From the NCBI GenBank assembly GCA_033558025.1, contig JAUCEF010000001.1, positions 3,162,001 to 3,226,000 of the forward strand: a stretch of DNA of 64,000 bases, given 5' to 3'. Shown here in pieces: positions 30,932-40,777 of the stretch. This stretch comes from Phytophthora sp. 'mugwort' (taxonomy: Eukaryota; Oomycota; Peronosporomycetes; Peronosporales; Peronosporaceae). Within the stretch, counting starts at the first letter, position 1. Each line of letters begins with the position of its first letter. The notes beneath the pieces were generated by a model. That model was not told the DNA's origin and did no database searches. It was given only the letters and a program-made list of their open reading frames with translations. The position numbers and the translations under genes were made by a program.

Positions 30932-32181
30932 TCCTCCCCACGTAGGTTCGGTTTACCGACCATCCAGGGCGAGTGAAAAGAAGTCGCCGCCTTTTACTCT
31001 CCAAGTCGAATGCCATTCGACTTTGCTGCGGTTAGTTTCCGCAGCCGGCTCATTTCCTTTTCAGCCCCGAGCACTCCCACGTGCTCTTCCCCGTCTCGGC
31101 TCCCACTTCGGCCTCCACGATGACCAAGAGTTTATCTCGCAGTGGTGTGAAAGCTCCTGCCAAGCCTGTTTTTTTCTTCCAAGCAGCAGGGCTAAGAGCT
31201 CAAAGCCGTCTGGCAAAGGCTCTGCCGCTAAGGGCTCCACCAAGGTGGCATCCAAGTGAGATGACGCCTGGCATGCCACTGCACTATTGACCAAATGTCC
31301 GCCGCTTCTTAGAGTAGGAGCCATTGTAGCTACCTTACAGTTGAAGGACAGAGTAGCCGTAAGCTGAAGAAAACCATAAACACTTACGTGCTAGGCAAAA
31401 TACCGCGACAGGACCAGCGTAGTCTGGGGCAGGACGCTGTCTCTCTTGCAGTGCTCGCTGAGCTGCAAAAGTTAAAGTGTGAGAGAGAGAGCTCCCGCTC
31501 CAAGCTACACCGTTCCGCATTATATATTCAGTAGTGCATACTAAAGTAAATATAAACAACTTGCCTTTGTGTTCAGGTGCGCTCCACCATCTTGATTGCT
31601 CTCCACCAGCAATACCGCTTGATATACAGTCCTTGGTATCCGCCCTCGTACTGTGCGCACAGGCACGCAACAGACCTGAGCATGGGGAGGCCGCGTGACC
31701 TTACCACAGGATAGTAAACTGGATGGGAGAGTCAGGCTGGGTTCCGGTACTGGTGTCGGCCTTGACGCTGATGTCCGCTCGCTAGTCGCTGCCCTCCTCT
31801 GTTTCAGGTACTGGGTTCCATCCCACGATATCACACTCCCACTTGAGCCCGGCGTCGAGGGGCCAAGACGTCGCGATCACTCCGCGCATAACCATGACCC
31901 ACCGCTAGAACTCAGTGTATGTATAGACGCCGTAACCCAAAATTTAAACGGCTCACAAGTCATAGCACTCCATACTTCTTGCCTTGCCCTTTTCGATCTT
32001 CGCAAGTGAAGTCGATTAAGTAGTAATCCGTGTTGTGGCGCAGCCACACAAGACTTGTACTTTGCATGTCCAACGTTGTCATCGCTACTTGCTGCATACA
32101 GCCACTGTAGTTTCAGCATGTGTCTTGTTCGTAGTATTTGAGGCTGCTACCTTATTGTCCTCGTTCATGATCGTAGCACTT
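30932..32181. other. Repeat-derived sequence, no supported gene
   Basis: Lies between Gypsy LTR copy 1 and the inverted Copia remnant. If the two LTR copies belong to one element, its first part is that element's leader. The rest probably includes the 3' end of the Copia copy. I see no coding feature and no clear primer-binding site after 30931. Confidence 0.4.
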
Positions 32182-33325
32182 TCATTGCTTGCGAAAGCGA
32201 GTGAACTTCACCGCTCCAAGTGCCTTTGTCATGATATCGGTCGCCATACCCTCGGTGCCAATGTGTTGTGTAGTCAGTAGATTCAGTTCCACGTTACGGC
32301 GCGCCATGTGCCGCTTGTTGTCAATGTGCTTCGATTTCGAATGTTTGCCTGGTTTCCCAGTCAAGGCAATAGCACCCTGATTGTCACCAAACATGAGTGG
32401 CACGGGATGTTTCCATCGCAGTTCTTTGCATAGGCCTGCTACATAGACCTGCAAGCCATAGCAAGTCCTTCGCTGTCTCCGACATGGCAACATACTCGGC
32501 TTCGCACGTGCTCAATGCGTTCATCTCTTGCTTGCGAGATGCATATGAGACGACGTTGCCATCATCGAGTGTAGTCACGTATCCGCTAATACTCCGGCGG
32601 TCCACTGGGTCATTGGCATAATCAGCACCAGAATAGGAGCAATATACGCCAGTCTGTGACTCCACGTTCATCACCAGACCATAATCACACGTAGCTTTCA
32701 GGTAGCGCAGCACCCTCTTAGCTTGAGCATAGTGTGTGTGGCCATAGACGTACTTGCCCAGATGCCGCGTGACGTGGGCAATGTCGGGTCTTGATGCGCT
32801 TACCAGATACTACAGGGCTCCCACTAGTTCTCGGTAAAACGCCAAGGCAAGTAGCCTTAGTCACCGGTACTACCGCCTTCGAGGCCGCTGTTGCTTCAGG
32901 TGTAGCACATCCGTTGCAATTTTCCATGTAAAAGCGCTTTAAAACTTCCAGCGCGTACTGCCGCTGGTTGTAGATGATCTGTTGGCGCGGACGGTCGATC
33001 AATATTCCACTCCAAGAACGTACTTGACTGTGCCCATCGTCGTGAGTTCAAACGTCTCTTGCAGCGCAGCTGCGATCTGGGTGCATAGCTCACAGGGCCC
33101 CATTAGTAGTAGGTCGTCCATGTAGACAGTCAGCAGCAACTTAACTTCATCTTCGTCCTTCAGAATGCAGAAGCCATAGTCCGAGTCCATTCTCGTAAAC
33201 CCCATCGCAACAAGCTTCGCATGAAGCGTGCGATTCCAAATGTTCTGCTCCTGCTTCAGACCGTACAAGTTCTTCAACAATCTGTAAATGAAACTCGGTC
33301 CGTCCACTTTGAAGCGAGAATTGTT
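32182..33325 (-). pseudogene. Copia (Ty1-type) reverse transcriptase-RNase H fragment
   Basis: The 3' part of a Copia polyprotein, read on the minus strand in at least four frames. It shows YRLLKNLYGLKQ and VYMDDLLLMG (the YxDD active site of reverse transcriptase), then QQIIYNQRQYALEVLKRF, LRYLKATCDYGL, an RNase H region (RSISGYVTTLDDGNVVSYAS, STCEAEYVAMSE) and DNQGAIAL with the tail SKHIDNKRHMARRNVE. Gag, protease and integrase are missing. The 5' side ends abruptly at a tandem repeat. It lies in reverse orientation inside the Gypsy region, so it inserted there or marks a rearrangement. Confidence 0.85.
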
Positions 33326-33339
33326 GCGGGCGGTGGACG

Positions 33340-33561
33340 TCGGACGATTGTGTGGACCAGGAAAGGGGAGCTACTGAGTATCGGACGGTTGTAGAGACCA
33401 GGAAATGAGAGCTACTGAGCTTCGGACGGTTTTGAAGACCAGCTACTGAGCATCGGACGGTTGTAGAAACCGGAAAGGTATTGAGCATCGGACGGATATG
33501 AACCCCGGGAGAAAGAGATCTACAGAGCAACGGGCGGTTGGGAAGGAACGGTCGGTTCACT
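33340..33561. repeat. Imperfect ~41-bp tandem repeat, about 5.5 copies
   Basis: Units begin (T)CGGACGGTTGT and contain GACCAGGAAA and GAGCTACTGAG. The first two are 41 bp. The third and fourth have lost about 10 and 6 bases. The fifth and sixth are more diverged. The array directly abuts the truncated Copia fragment. Confidence 0.75.
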
Positions 33562-34578
33562 TGTAGAGGACGACAATTCTTCGGTCGGGGAGGACGTCCC
33601 GAGTGGAATTGTCGGTGACGATGTTCACCGCCTGGGGTATGACGACGGGTGCCGCCTGACCGGTGGTTCGTTGCATGAGGTGTGGGATGGCATGAGTCAT
33701 GTTGGCCGGAGAGCTTAGTCGTGTGTGGTCCGACCAGATCCTCAGTATTGCTGATCCCCGGAACGCTTGCTGACAGTGGAAGCTAAGAAAGGTATCATGT
33801 AACGAGGACGGATGGCAGGAGGACGGTTCAATGAGAGTCGGTCGCTAGGGAGGCTGGGAGGAACCGGTTCCCTCAAGCAAGTTCAACGAGGTACGAAAAG
33901 ATAAGGCGAGTGTCGAAGGGCTGAGTGCGTGCGAGGACGTCTACGAAGTGTCGAGGAAGTAGGGTCAGTCGTGAATTTGTCTGGTTAAACTAAAGCTAAA
34001 AATCTTTACATATCTTTTGTACTGGCTTTGTTAGCTAGGTGGTTGTCAAGGAGATCAAGTTCAAGCTCGAGACAATCCTCTAGACGCGCTGTCGTCATGC
34101 TGGCAAAGTAGGGCCGGACTAGCATAACGATGACTTACCGTGGAGTCCACAGGAAAGTTGAACGGGGTCGGGTTAAAGCCAGGACTCGCCGCATGATGGC
34201 GAGCATGATAATGTCAGTATGTACGCAGCATGTTGCGCTGATGACGGCGCTAGACAAGAGCGTAAGACAGATAGGCACTTCCCTAGGGAGTGCCTAGGAG
34301 AGCTAGCAAGTAGGAGCCTCTAAAAAAAAACGATCCTAGCTGAATTAATCATTCTGAAACTTACCGCTTTCGGAACACCCTCGGTTATGTGACAAAGTTG
34401 ACTTTGCGCGACCGAACGTTGAGTTTGTTACCCGAAGGTTGCGTAAGTGCAGCTGAGCCTTCACCCGACCGTCAAGTTCGGCCATCCTGCTAAGTTCGCA
34501 TCAAGCCGACGTCCAAGGTTCAACGAAGACGATATGACGGGAACGCGCTTTACGGTCGACTCTGAGGGAGATGTCTAG
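33562..34578. other. Non-coding sequence upstream of the Gypsy gag
   Basis: About 1 kb with no coding feature I can support. By position it could be Gypsy leader sequence or an unrecognised LTR. Confidence 0.35.
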
Positions 34579-35853
34579 ATGGCCGTTCCCCAGCCGGTTT
34601 ACGTGTTCATCTGCCCCCCCCCCCCCCAACTAGCCAAGTGGGAGCAAGGGACCTTGATTGCCTGGTACCGTGACTGGAAACACTACAAAGACAAGATCCG
34701 GCAACGCTGTGCGGTTACTGGGGGGAAGTCTGTGCTAGTGTGATGTCCACGGTGAAAGGAGCTATAAAGTCTGAGGTACTGCAAACGATGGCACGGTTCC
34801 TGCTGAAGGGAAATCCAGTGGAGTCTGTCACGGATGACGAGATATTCCAGCTGGTTCGTCAGCGTTGTCAAACCCCGAAGAATGAATACATACCCGACGT
34901 CAAGACTCTTTTCAAGCGGGATTTACGTATGGACATGTCGGTGGATGACTGTGACGCGCGTGTTCCAGTACTTCCAAGATTTCACGCGCATCGTGGAGGA
35001 AAACGGGCTGCAGAGTCTGATTGGAACTGCTGATCCATCAAGCCCTGGCTACAAGGACCGCATGAAGAAGAAGCGGCGCCGCTGCTGGTCGAAATATACA
35101 ACCAATACTCTTCTAGATCAGGTTCAGCTGCTGATCGAGTTTGAGCGACGCGACTGTCCTACTGACGTCGTCACGCTTTATGACATAATCCTCGATCATG
35201 TGAAGGCGCAACATCGCTTCTGCAATCAGTCCAAGGACAGCGCGGCCACCACCAGGGAGAAGGCAGGAGAGACGACGCCGTCGAAGCCTCCAGCATCGAA
35301 GTCAGTCAAGGCGTCTGCGCGAATGAGTGGCAGGAGTGCGCCAACGACGACGACACCTCAGGCGCCGAAAGCAGCAGTGCCACCAGCTGAAGGCTGCCTG
35401 GTGTGTAAAGGCCCGTACCGGCCCCGCCAGTGCCCTACTGCTACAGAGGAGCAGCGGAGAGCCGCTTTGAAGAGGTTCAGGGAGTTCAAGCAGCAACGCG
35501 TGGGTCCCATCCGGTCTAAGGCTGGTGGTGGAGGGCGCGCTACGTACGCGGCGAAAGTTAATAGCTCGATAGAGGTACCGTATTTGCCGGATACCGGAGC
35601 AGACCGCGGCATCCTACCGAGCAGTGTGCTCCGCGCTTTAATGGCCACGGCTTCGCCAGTTCTTTTGCGTCGGCTGAGGCACCCTGAGACAATTGTCCTG
35701 GCGGATGCCAGTACGAAGGCATGTGTGGAGGAGTCCAGCCTGGATATACAGCTGACTACAGCGGCAGGTGTAGTCCACGTTCGCCACGTGCATTGTCTTG
35801 CGCTCGACAGCGAAATCGATGTGCTCCCTTTTGGAAGGGATACGCTTCCTTGA
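34579..35853 (+). pseudogene. Gypsy gag-protease region (broken)
   Basis: Opens with ATG at 34579 (MAVPQPVYVFIC), then a run of 14 C (34614-34627) followed by a stop. The capsid-like sequence continues in other frames (WEQGTLIAWYRDWKHYKDKI; SEVLQTMARFLLKGNP; QLLIEFERRDCPTDVVTLYD). A degenerate zinc-knuckle-like CLVCKGPYRPRQCP follows, and then an aspartic protease with PYLPDTGADRGILPSSVL (DTGA in place of the usual DSGA/DTGA core). Frame changes occur near 34620, 34735 and 34960. The stop near 35851 separates it from the polymerase region, which may originally have been reached by frameshift. Confidence 0.75.
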
Positions 35854-37348
35854 TGGGAAACAATGTGGAGGACATGCTGGCCCAATTAGCTGGCCCTACA
35901 ATGCTGGCGACGGAGAAAGACGAAGTCCTGTTGGGTATGAGCTGATGAGAGATGATGACACTGAACCATCGTCTCCGTCTAATCCTGTCGTCGAGGTAAT
36001 GCTGGGTGAGGCTATTCGGAACGGCTTCCCTGCCGAACACTTCAATGGTCTGAAGGCTGTGCTAAAGGACACCAACGAAATGTGGTACATGCAGGAAACT
36101 GCAGGATCGCCAGCAAGGGTGGAGCCGCTGCAAGTAATGCTACACGACGGTGTAGTACCGTTCCGCTGCCATGGACGCGTATTCGCCCCTTCAGGCAGCA
36201 TTCATTCGGGAATACCTCCGTCAGCTTGTGGATCGGGGCTCACTCGCAAAACCAACGCAGCGAAATGGGCGTGTCCTGTGGTACTGGTTCGGAAACCTGG
36301 CACCGATGATCAGTCCCGGATTACAATGGCCTATCGCCCGGCCAATGCGCTGACCGTTCCATTGGCTGGCAAGACGCCAAACTAGGGAGAAGTTGTCGAT
36401 GCAGTACGAGGAGCAGTGTTTTGTGACAGGTTAGACCTGCCCGAGGGCTTTTGGCAATTTGCCTGCATGAAGCCAGCCAGGAGGTCCTTCCTGACCCATG
36501 AGGGGGTCTACACACTTCTGAGAGTGGCGCAGGGAGCGATGGATGCAGCACTGCATTTTTAGTCTTAAACGCAGACTATCCTGGCACCCATGATCCCGCG
36601 CAACGTCATCTGCTGGATGATGACATCCTGGTCTCGCGGGTGACATGGAGTCATTTCTCGCTGCACTGCAGGAATTCTTTGGCATCATGGCTGAACATGC
36701 CCTTAAGGCATACACCTCTAAGAACTCCCTGTTCGAATAGGAGGTGAAGTGGTGGGGTCGTTTAATTTCTGCCGATGGCATTCGCCACGATCCAGCTCGA
36801 GTGGAAGCACTGACGTCTCTTGCTCTACCAGCTACAGTTGCGGAGTTGTAGTATTGTGTGTGTGTGGGCAGCCAACTGGCCACACGAATCGATGCCAGAC
36901 TTTGTGGCTCCACTTCACAAAAAGCTGCAAACAGAGCGAAAGAAGGTACGTCGACATAGCAAGAACGAGCTGAATGTGGCCCTGCAATGAAACTCGACAG
37001 AAGAAGAGACATACGAGGCTGTGGTGTTGATGACGTTCCCTGACGATGACTGCCAAGTCTGCGTGCTCATGGATGCAAGCCAAGATGGCTATGCTATTAT
37101 CCTGACCCAAATTGCCGAATGGAATGATGCTTTAAGCGTGGATCAGGGGATCACTCGCCTGATTGATTGCAAAGGAGGGATTTTCCGAGACTCGCAGGCT
37201 TGCTGGCCGATCATTAACAAGGAGGCATACCCGATCGTGGAGGCGTGCCAGGATTTAAGCTATGTGCTTCAGCGTACCAAAAGGTTTCGCTTGTTCTGTG
37301 ACCACGCCAACCGCAATTATGTATTTGCGCCAGCTGTGGAACTGAATG
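35854..37348 (+). pseudogene. Gypsy reverse transcriptase-RNase H, integrase missing
   Basis: The polymerase continues in shifting frames: FIREYLRQLVDRGSLAKP, then DLPEGFWQFACMKPARRSFL with HEGVYT (RT palm), the YxDD block region near 36610-36650 (degenerate), VKWWGRLISADGIRHDPARV (connection), and an RNase H-like block (CVLMDASQDGYAIILTQ, W.IINKEAYPIVEA). The RNase H frame stops at the first bases of the LTR at 37349. No integrase (no HHCC zinc finger, no DDE core, no chromodomain) lies in between, so the element lost about a kilobase or more before its 3' LTR. Confidence 0.75.
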
Positions 37349-37707
37349 TGTGACGGGGCACACAGCACCTTGCGAGCAGGAAGTGCGGCTTCCGGAGAGT
37401 ATACAAACTCTTAGTGAACGGCAGTTCACAAGTCCCGGTCTGAGGGGACTGCTACCAAATTAGGTAGATATATGACTGAAATATATTTATAGGTGATCAC
37501 TTTTAATGCGTTTACATACTATAAGTTACCTATAAAGTACCCTATATATTATCCTATTGGGTGGTTCTGAGGTCTCTGTACCATATGTGTGGTACCCATC
37601 CGTGACGTCATTACCGTGACGTCATAGTGATGTTGGCCACATCTCTTAGGGAACTTGGGTACACCATTCTGAAGAGTGAATTGGCACTCTCATGTAACCC
37701 CGTTACA
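37349..37707 (+). repeat. Gypsy LTR copy 2 (uninterrupted, 359 bp)
   Basis: Starts TGTGACGGGG and ends CCCCGTTACA. It shares long blocks with copy 1 at 30231-30931, including the GAGAGTATACAAACTCT region and the pair of TGACGTCA sites (37603-37610, 37617-37624). It lies directly after the RNase H remnant and so acts as the 3' LTR. No 5-bp target duplication is seen when compared with the outer flank of copy 1. Confidence 0.85.
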
Positions 37708-38400
37708 GTAGCTTGCTGTCTAGCCAGACACCCCAGCTAAAATACAAAATGAAACCCTCGCAGAGCCCATGGCGACTTTTCGCTAGAGGTTTGGTCGGCC
37801 TATAGCTTGTACAGCAGCGGCACTATTATCATCGTCGACGAAATAGCATGAAATGTTTCCGCGACGTACGTGAGCCGAGGTTGGGCGTCGAACGAGCTTG
37901 CGGGTTGTTGGCTCCACCAAGAAGCCTGGTCGAATGACTGCTGTGCCCACAGTTCGAGCAGATAAGCGTTTTGTTTTTGTACATTTTATTATTTTGCGTT
38001 ATTTTATTGTGTGATATTACCCTGCTTCAATATTTGATGTTAGTTGAAGGTAAAAAGCTCCCCATTCTTTTCAACATGCGCGGCAAGCCTGGTGGTGTGA
38101 TTGAGAATAAGCAACTCAAAAAGTTTCCGAGAGGAGACTTCTTACGCGGTCAGGAGCGGGTCACAGGGCTTAGGAGTTCTACGCCGCGGAGCTCCTAAAG
38201 TACGAGATCGAGGGACCATCTGTCTTATTGCTAGACAATTTGATAGTCATGTGTCTGCCGAAGGCAAAAGGGTAATTATTGAGGATACATGCTCGTCTGT
38301 ATGCCCGTTGCAACCTAACAGCACCTCGGTTTGTCAACCGTTAAATGTCGGTATAATGGGCCCACTTAAGAACGCGATGCATGGTAGGTGACGCTCCCAC
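37708..38400 (+). pseudogene. Fragment of a DDE_1 (pogo/jerky-like) transposase
   Basis: Most of this stretch is non-coding. At about 38215-38395 it reads SVLLLDN in one frame and DSHVSAEG, PLQPNSTSVCQPLNVGIMGP and LKNAMHGR in the overlapping frame. The LPPNSTSVCQPLDVG-like block is the third region of DDE_1 endonucleases. Only about 60 residues are recognisable and frames change, so this is a remnant with no function. Confidence 0.55.
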
Positions 38401-39030
38401 GCCTTGAAAAGGGGAGCCACTCCCTTTGAAAAAGATTTACATGCAGTTCAAAAGACCCACGCTGCATGGAAGGCGTAAAACCTTCGTTTTTGCTGAAGTG
38501 CTTTGAAAAGACATCACTCGCTTTCCAACCGTCATGGTGTAGCCAGAGATAACTTCAGTAGATGCCCCATTTTTGAAAATACCGTCCATTTTTAGCTTCC
38601 ATCTGATATTAAAATGTCGATAAGCCGCAGACTTACCGTAATTATCGGCTCCAGTGCGACAACAGAGAACATGAGGGTGACACCCCACCTCTGAAGCCTT
38701 TGTTTCTGGACCGCGCGGACGATTACCTGTACACATTTTCTTATAGAACAGGACGGATGTCATCACTGCAAATTAATTTAAAAAGAACTAACGAGGTTTT
38801 CTAATTCACTTGACTTCGGTCGTGAAACGATGTCGCATTGGGCCCGATAATTACGGGATTTCATAATTTCAGATTCATGTTTTAGTCGTTTACGTCATCA
38901 TTATTTTGTACCAGAGTGGTGCACTGTCAAGGTCATCTTTTCCGTCGTTATTTGTGGTGTGCGGGCGTTGATCGAAACTCAAAACTGTTGAATTGTACAC
39001 GACATGGTCGTTTGTTGCAGCCACTGAACT
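38401..39030. other. Repeat-derived, no supported gene
   Basis: Follows the DDE_1 fragment. No motif could be recognised on either strand; it probably belongs to flanking transposon debris. Confidence 0.4.
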
Positions 39031-39400
39031 GTGTGTACCGGAGTATTTCGACGCAGCAATGGACTGCCTTGCCAGCATGACCTAATGAAAATAATCGAGT
39101 CGAATGGTCTTTCTAAGTTGAAGCCGGCCATTTCGATAAGCAATGGTGGCTACCTGTCCTGTCCTGGGAGGCATCCTTCCGCGTTTTGGAATCTGCCCCA
39201 CAACAAAAAATAACGTGTACAGGAACAGCTACGTCCTCGCCAAACGGGCATCGCATCAACAGCACTGGGCATGATCTTTTGGGATTCGAGTTGATCGACC
39301 AGACAAGGCGTCCATTCCATTCTCGAACATGAACGATGAGGACTTCCAGAAAAGGTTGAAAGCCACAATAACTATTATACTTGTATACAGTTTGATTGTT
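39031..39400 (+). pseudogene. MULE-type transposase remnant with SWIM-like zinc finger
   Basis: A short frame reads CTGVFRRSNGLPCQHDLMKI, which fits the C-x-C..C-x-H SWIM zinc finger at the C terminus of Mutator-like transposases, with the first Cys pair imperfect. It continues as SNGLSKLKPAI and then a His/Arg-rich tail in a shifted frame (FELIDQTRRPFHS). The catalytic domain is absent. Call made from the finger pattern only. Confidence 0.4.
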
Positions 39401-39651
39401 TGTTAGTATTTGACATCTGTAAAATCTTTTGATAACGTAAGTAATTTATTTTTCCTTTATAACTTACGTTTAAATATACATACATGTACAGCAACCAACC
39501 TACAATCTAATTCGTGCTATCTGGTATTATAACGAATCTCGTTTGGTTTGTGTGAAGAGTCATAAAAAATATTTGCATTTATTTTCACAACATGGAGCTC
39601 TTCGCCCCGAAAAAAGGATTCCGGGCTTCTTAAGTGTGTATCGACCTCTAT

Positions 39652-40062
39652 CTACGTGCGGTGATAGTCCGGACTGGAGAAGGTGGACGTCAAGTGCTTC
39701 GCCTGCACCTCCACCGTCTCCAACTGCGTATCCGCTAGGCGGAGCAGGAACCTGTTGAAGATAGCAGCAAGTCAGTACGAACTAGCATTTCCAATGCACA
39801 GTAGTAATGCCTAGACGCACTTGACCCTCTCGGCGTTTGTCTCATTGCGTGCCTCGTCGTACTCGAAACGCAGACGGCGGCGAACGTAGTTGGTGCGGTC
39901 GCGCGTCGGCATCTTGCCGGCAGCCTGCAGCGCAGAGAGATGATAAGGCGATCGTGAGCGCTATATTCTTCCTGGTTCTAATAAATTCTAAGGCCGCCAA
40001 CGGTCACGCACTCGGTAGATCGCACGGTACAGACGCAGCGCCTCAGCTCGCGTACTCGCCAT
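39652..40062 (-). CDS. LYR-motif (Complex1_LYR family) protein, three exons
   Basis: Small mitochondrial-type assembly factor, 84 residues, too split to appear as one open frame. Exons are 40062-40012, 39924-39821 and 39751-39652, with introns GTGCGT..GCAG (87 nt) and GTGCGT..ACAG (69 nt). Phases agree. The protein begins MASTRAEALRLYRAIYR, with the diagnostic LYR followed by Arg, then an Arg-rich helix (RDRTNYVRRRLRFEYDEAR) and a Leu/Glu helix (FLLRLADTQLETVEV). LYR proteins bind the acyl carrier protein and help build Fe-S clusters or respiratory complexes. Which one this is (LYRM4/ISD11-like, LYRM9-like or other) I cannot tell. It shares a 107-bp divergent promoter with the YCII gene. Confidence 0.8.
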
Positions 40063-40169
40063 TATATTTGCAGTTTGTGCGTACACACATGCAATTGTAT
40101 GTGTATCACACCAGAGTATGTGCACCACACCCAAGATCCTCGGCGTATCCATTGTCGCGCCAAAGCGTC
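40063..40169. promoter_or_regulatory. Putative 107-bp bidirectional promoter
   Basis: Separates the start codons of the LYR-motif gene (minus) and the YCII-domain gene (plus). Both products are predicted to be mitochondrial. The space is short enough that both transcripts must start within it or inside each other's leader. No clear initiator consensus was recognised. Confidence 0.45.
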
Positions 40170-40520
40170 ATGTTCGCGCGCAGCATTCGCAAAGTCGCTG
40201 CTTCGCCGCTGTCCCCGCTATCCCGCGCCATGTCCGCCGCCGCCGATAAGAAATACTACATTCTTCGCTACGAATACGTGGGGGACATCCTAGATCGCCG
40301 CGGCCCCTTTCGCGCCGAGCACCTGGAGCGCGCCGTGAACGCGAAGAAGGACGGCCACGTCGTCATGGGCGGCGCGCTCGTGAACCCGCCGGACGCCGGC
40401 GTCTTCGTTTTCAACGTGGCGGACAAGCAGGTCATCGAGGAGTTCGCCAAGGCTGACCCTTATGTGCTCAACGACCTCGTGACATCCTACTCGATCCGCG
40501 AGTGGACAGTCGTCGTGTAA
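40170..40520 (+). CDS. YCII-related domain protein, probably mitochondrial
   Basis: 116 residues from the ATG at 40170, which starts an Arg/Ser/Ala-rich leader (MFARSIRKVAASPLSPLSRA) typical of mitochondrial targeting. The mature part is a YCII fold: KYYILRYEYVGDILDRRGPF, an R-x-E-H-L helix, VMGGALVNPPDAGVFVF, then EEFAKADPYVLNDLVTSY and REWTVVV. The DPY motif and the conserved His of the family are present. YciI-like proteins are small dimeric ferredoxin-like folds of mostly unknown function. The frame is open further upstream (to 39837), but that part overlaps the LYR gene and has no conserved feature, so I chose the internal start. A shorter form from the Met at about 40230 is also possible. 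Confidence 0.85.
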   Translation: MFARSIRKVAASPLSPLSRAMSAAADKKYYILRYEYVGDILDRRGPFRAEHLERAVNAKKDGHVVMGGALVNPPDAGVFVFNVADKQVIEEFAKADPYVLNDLVTSYSIREWTVVV

Positions 40521-40777
40521 GTGTTGACAAGGCAAGTGTAGCCATCTTCCATCTTGCCTCGTGGCTACCAATAATGCATTCCCCCTAGTGTGAAGTGCAA
40601 GTGTGTCGCCTTTATTTACGTGCAGTTCTGTTAATTGCTGTGCTGTATGTATGTACAACCTGCCGCTGCCCACCTGCACGACAAAACGCAAGGGGCGATT
40701 GTGGAGGCTGGAGAAGGGGGCGCCAGCGTTTTCTAGGGCTGTACGCAACCTTGTTGTAAGTGGTCTTGAGCGGCTGG

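Noticed and set aside
39837..40169. N-terminal extension of the YCII frame to 39837
   Set aside because: It overlaps exons of the LYR gene on the other strand and has no conserved feature. The Met at 40170 starts a mitochondrial-type leader.
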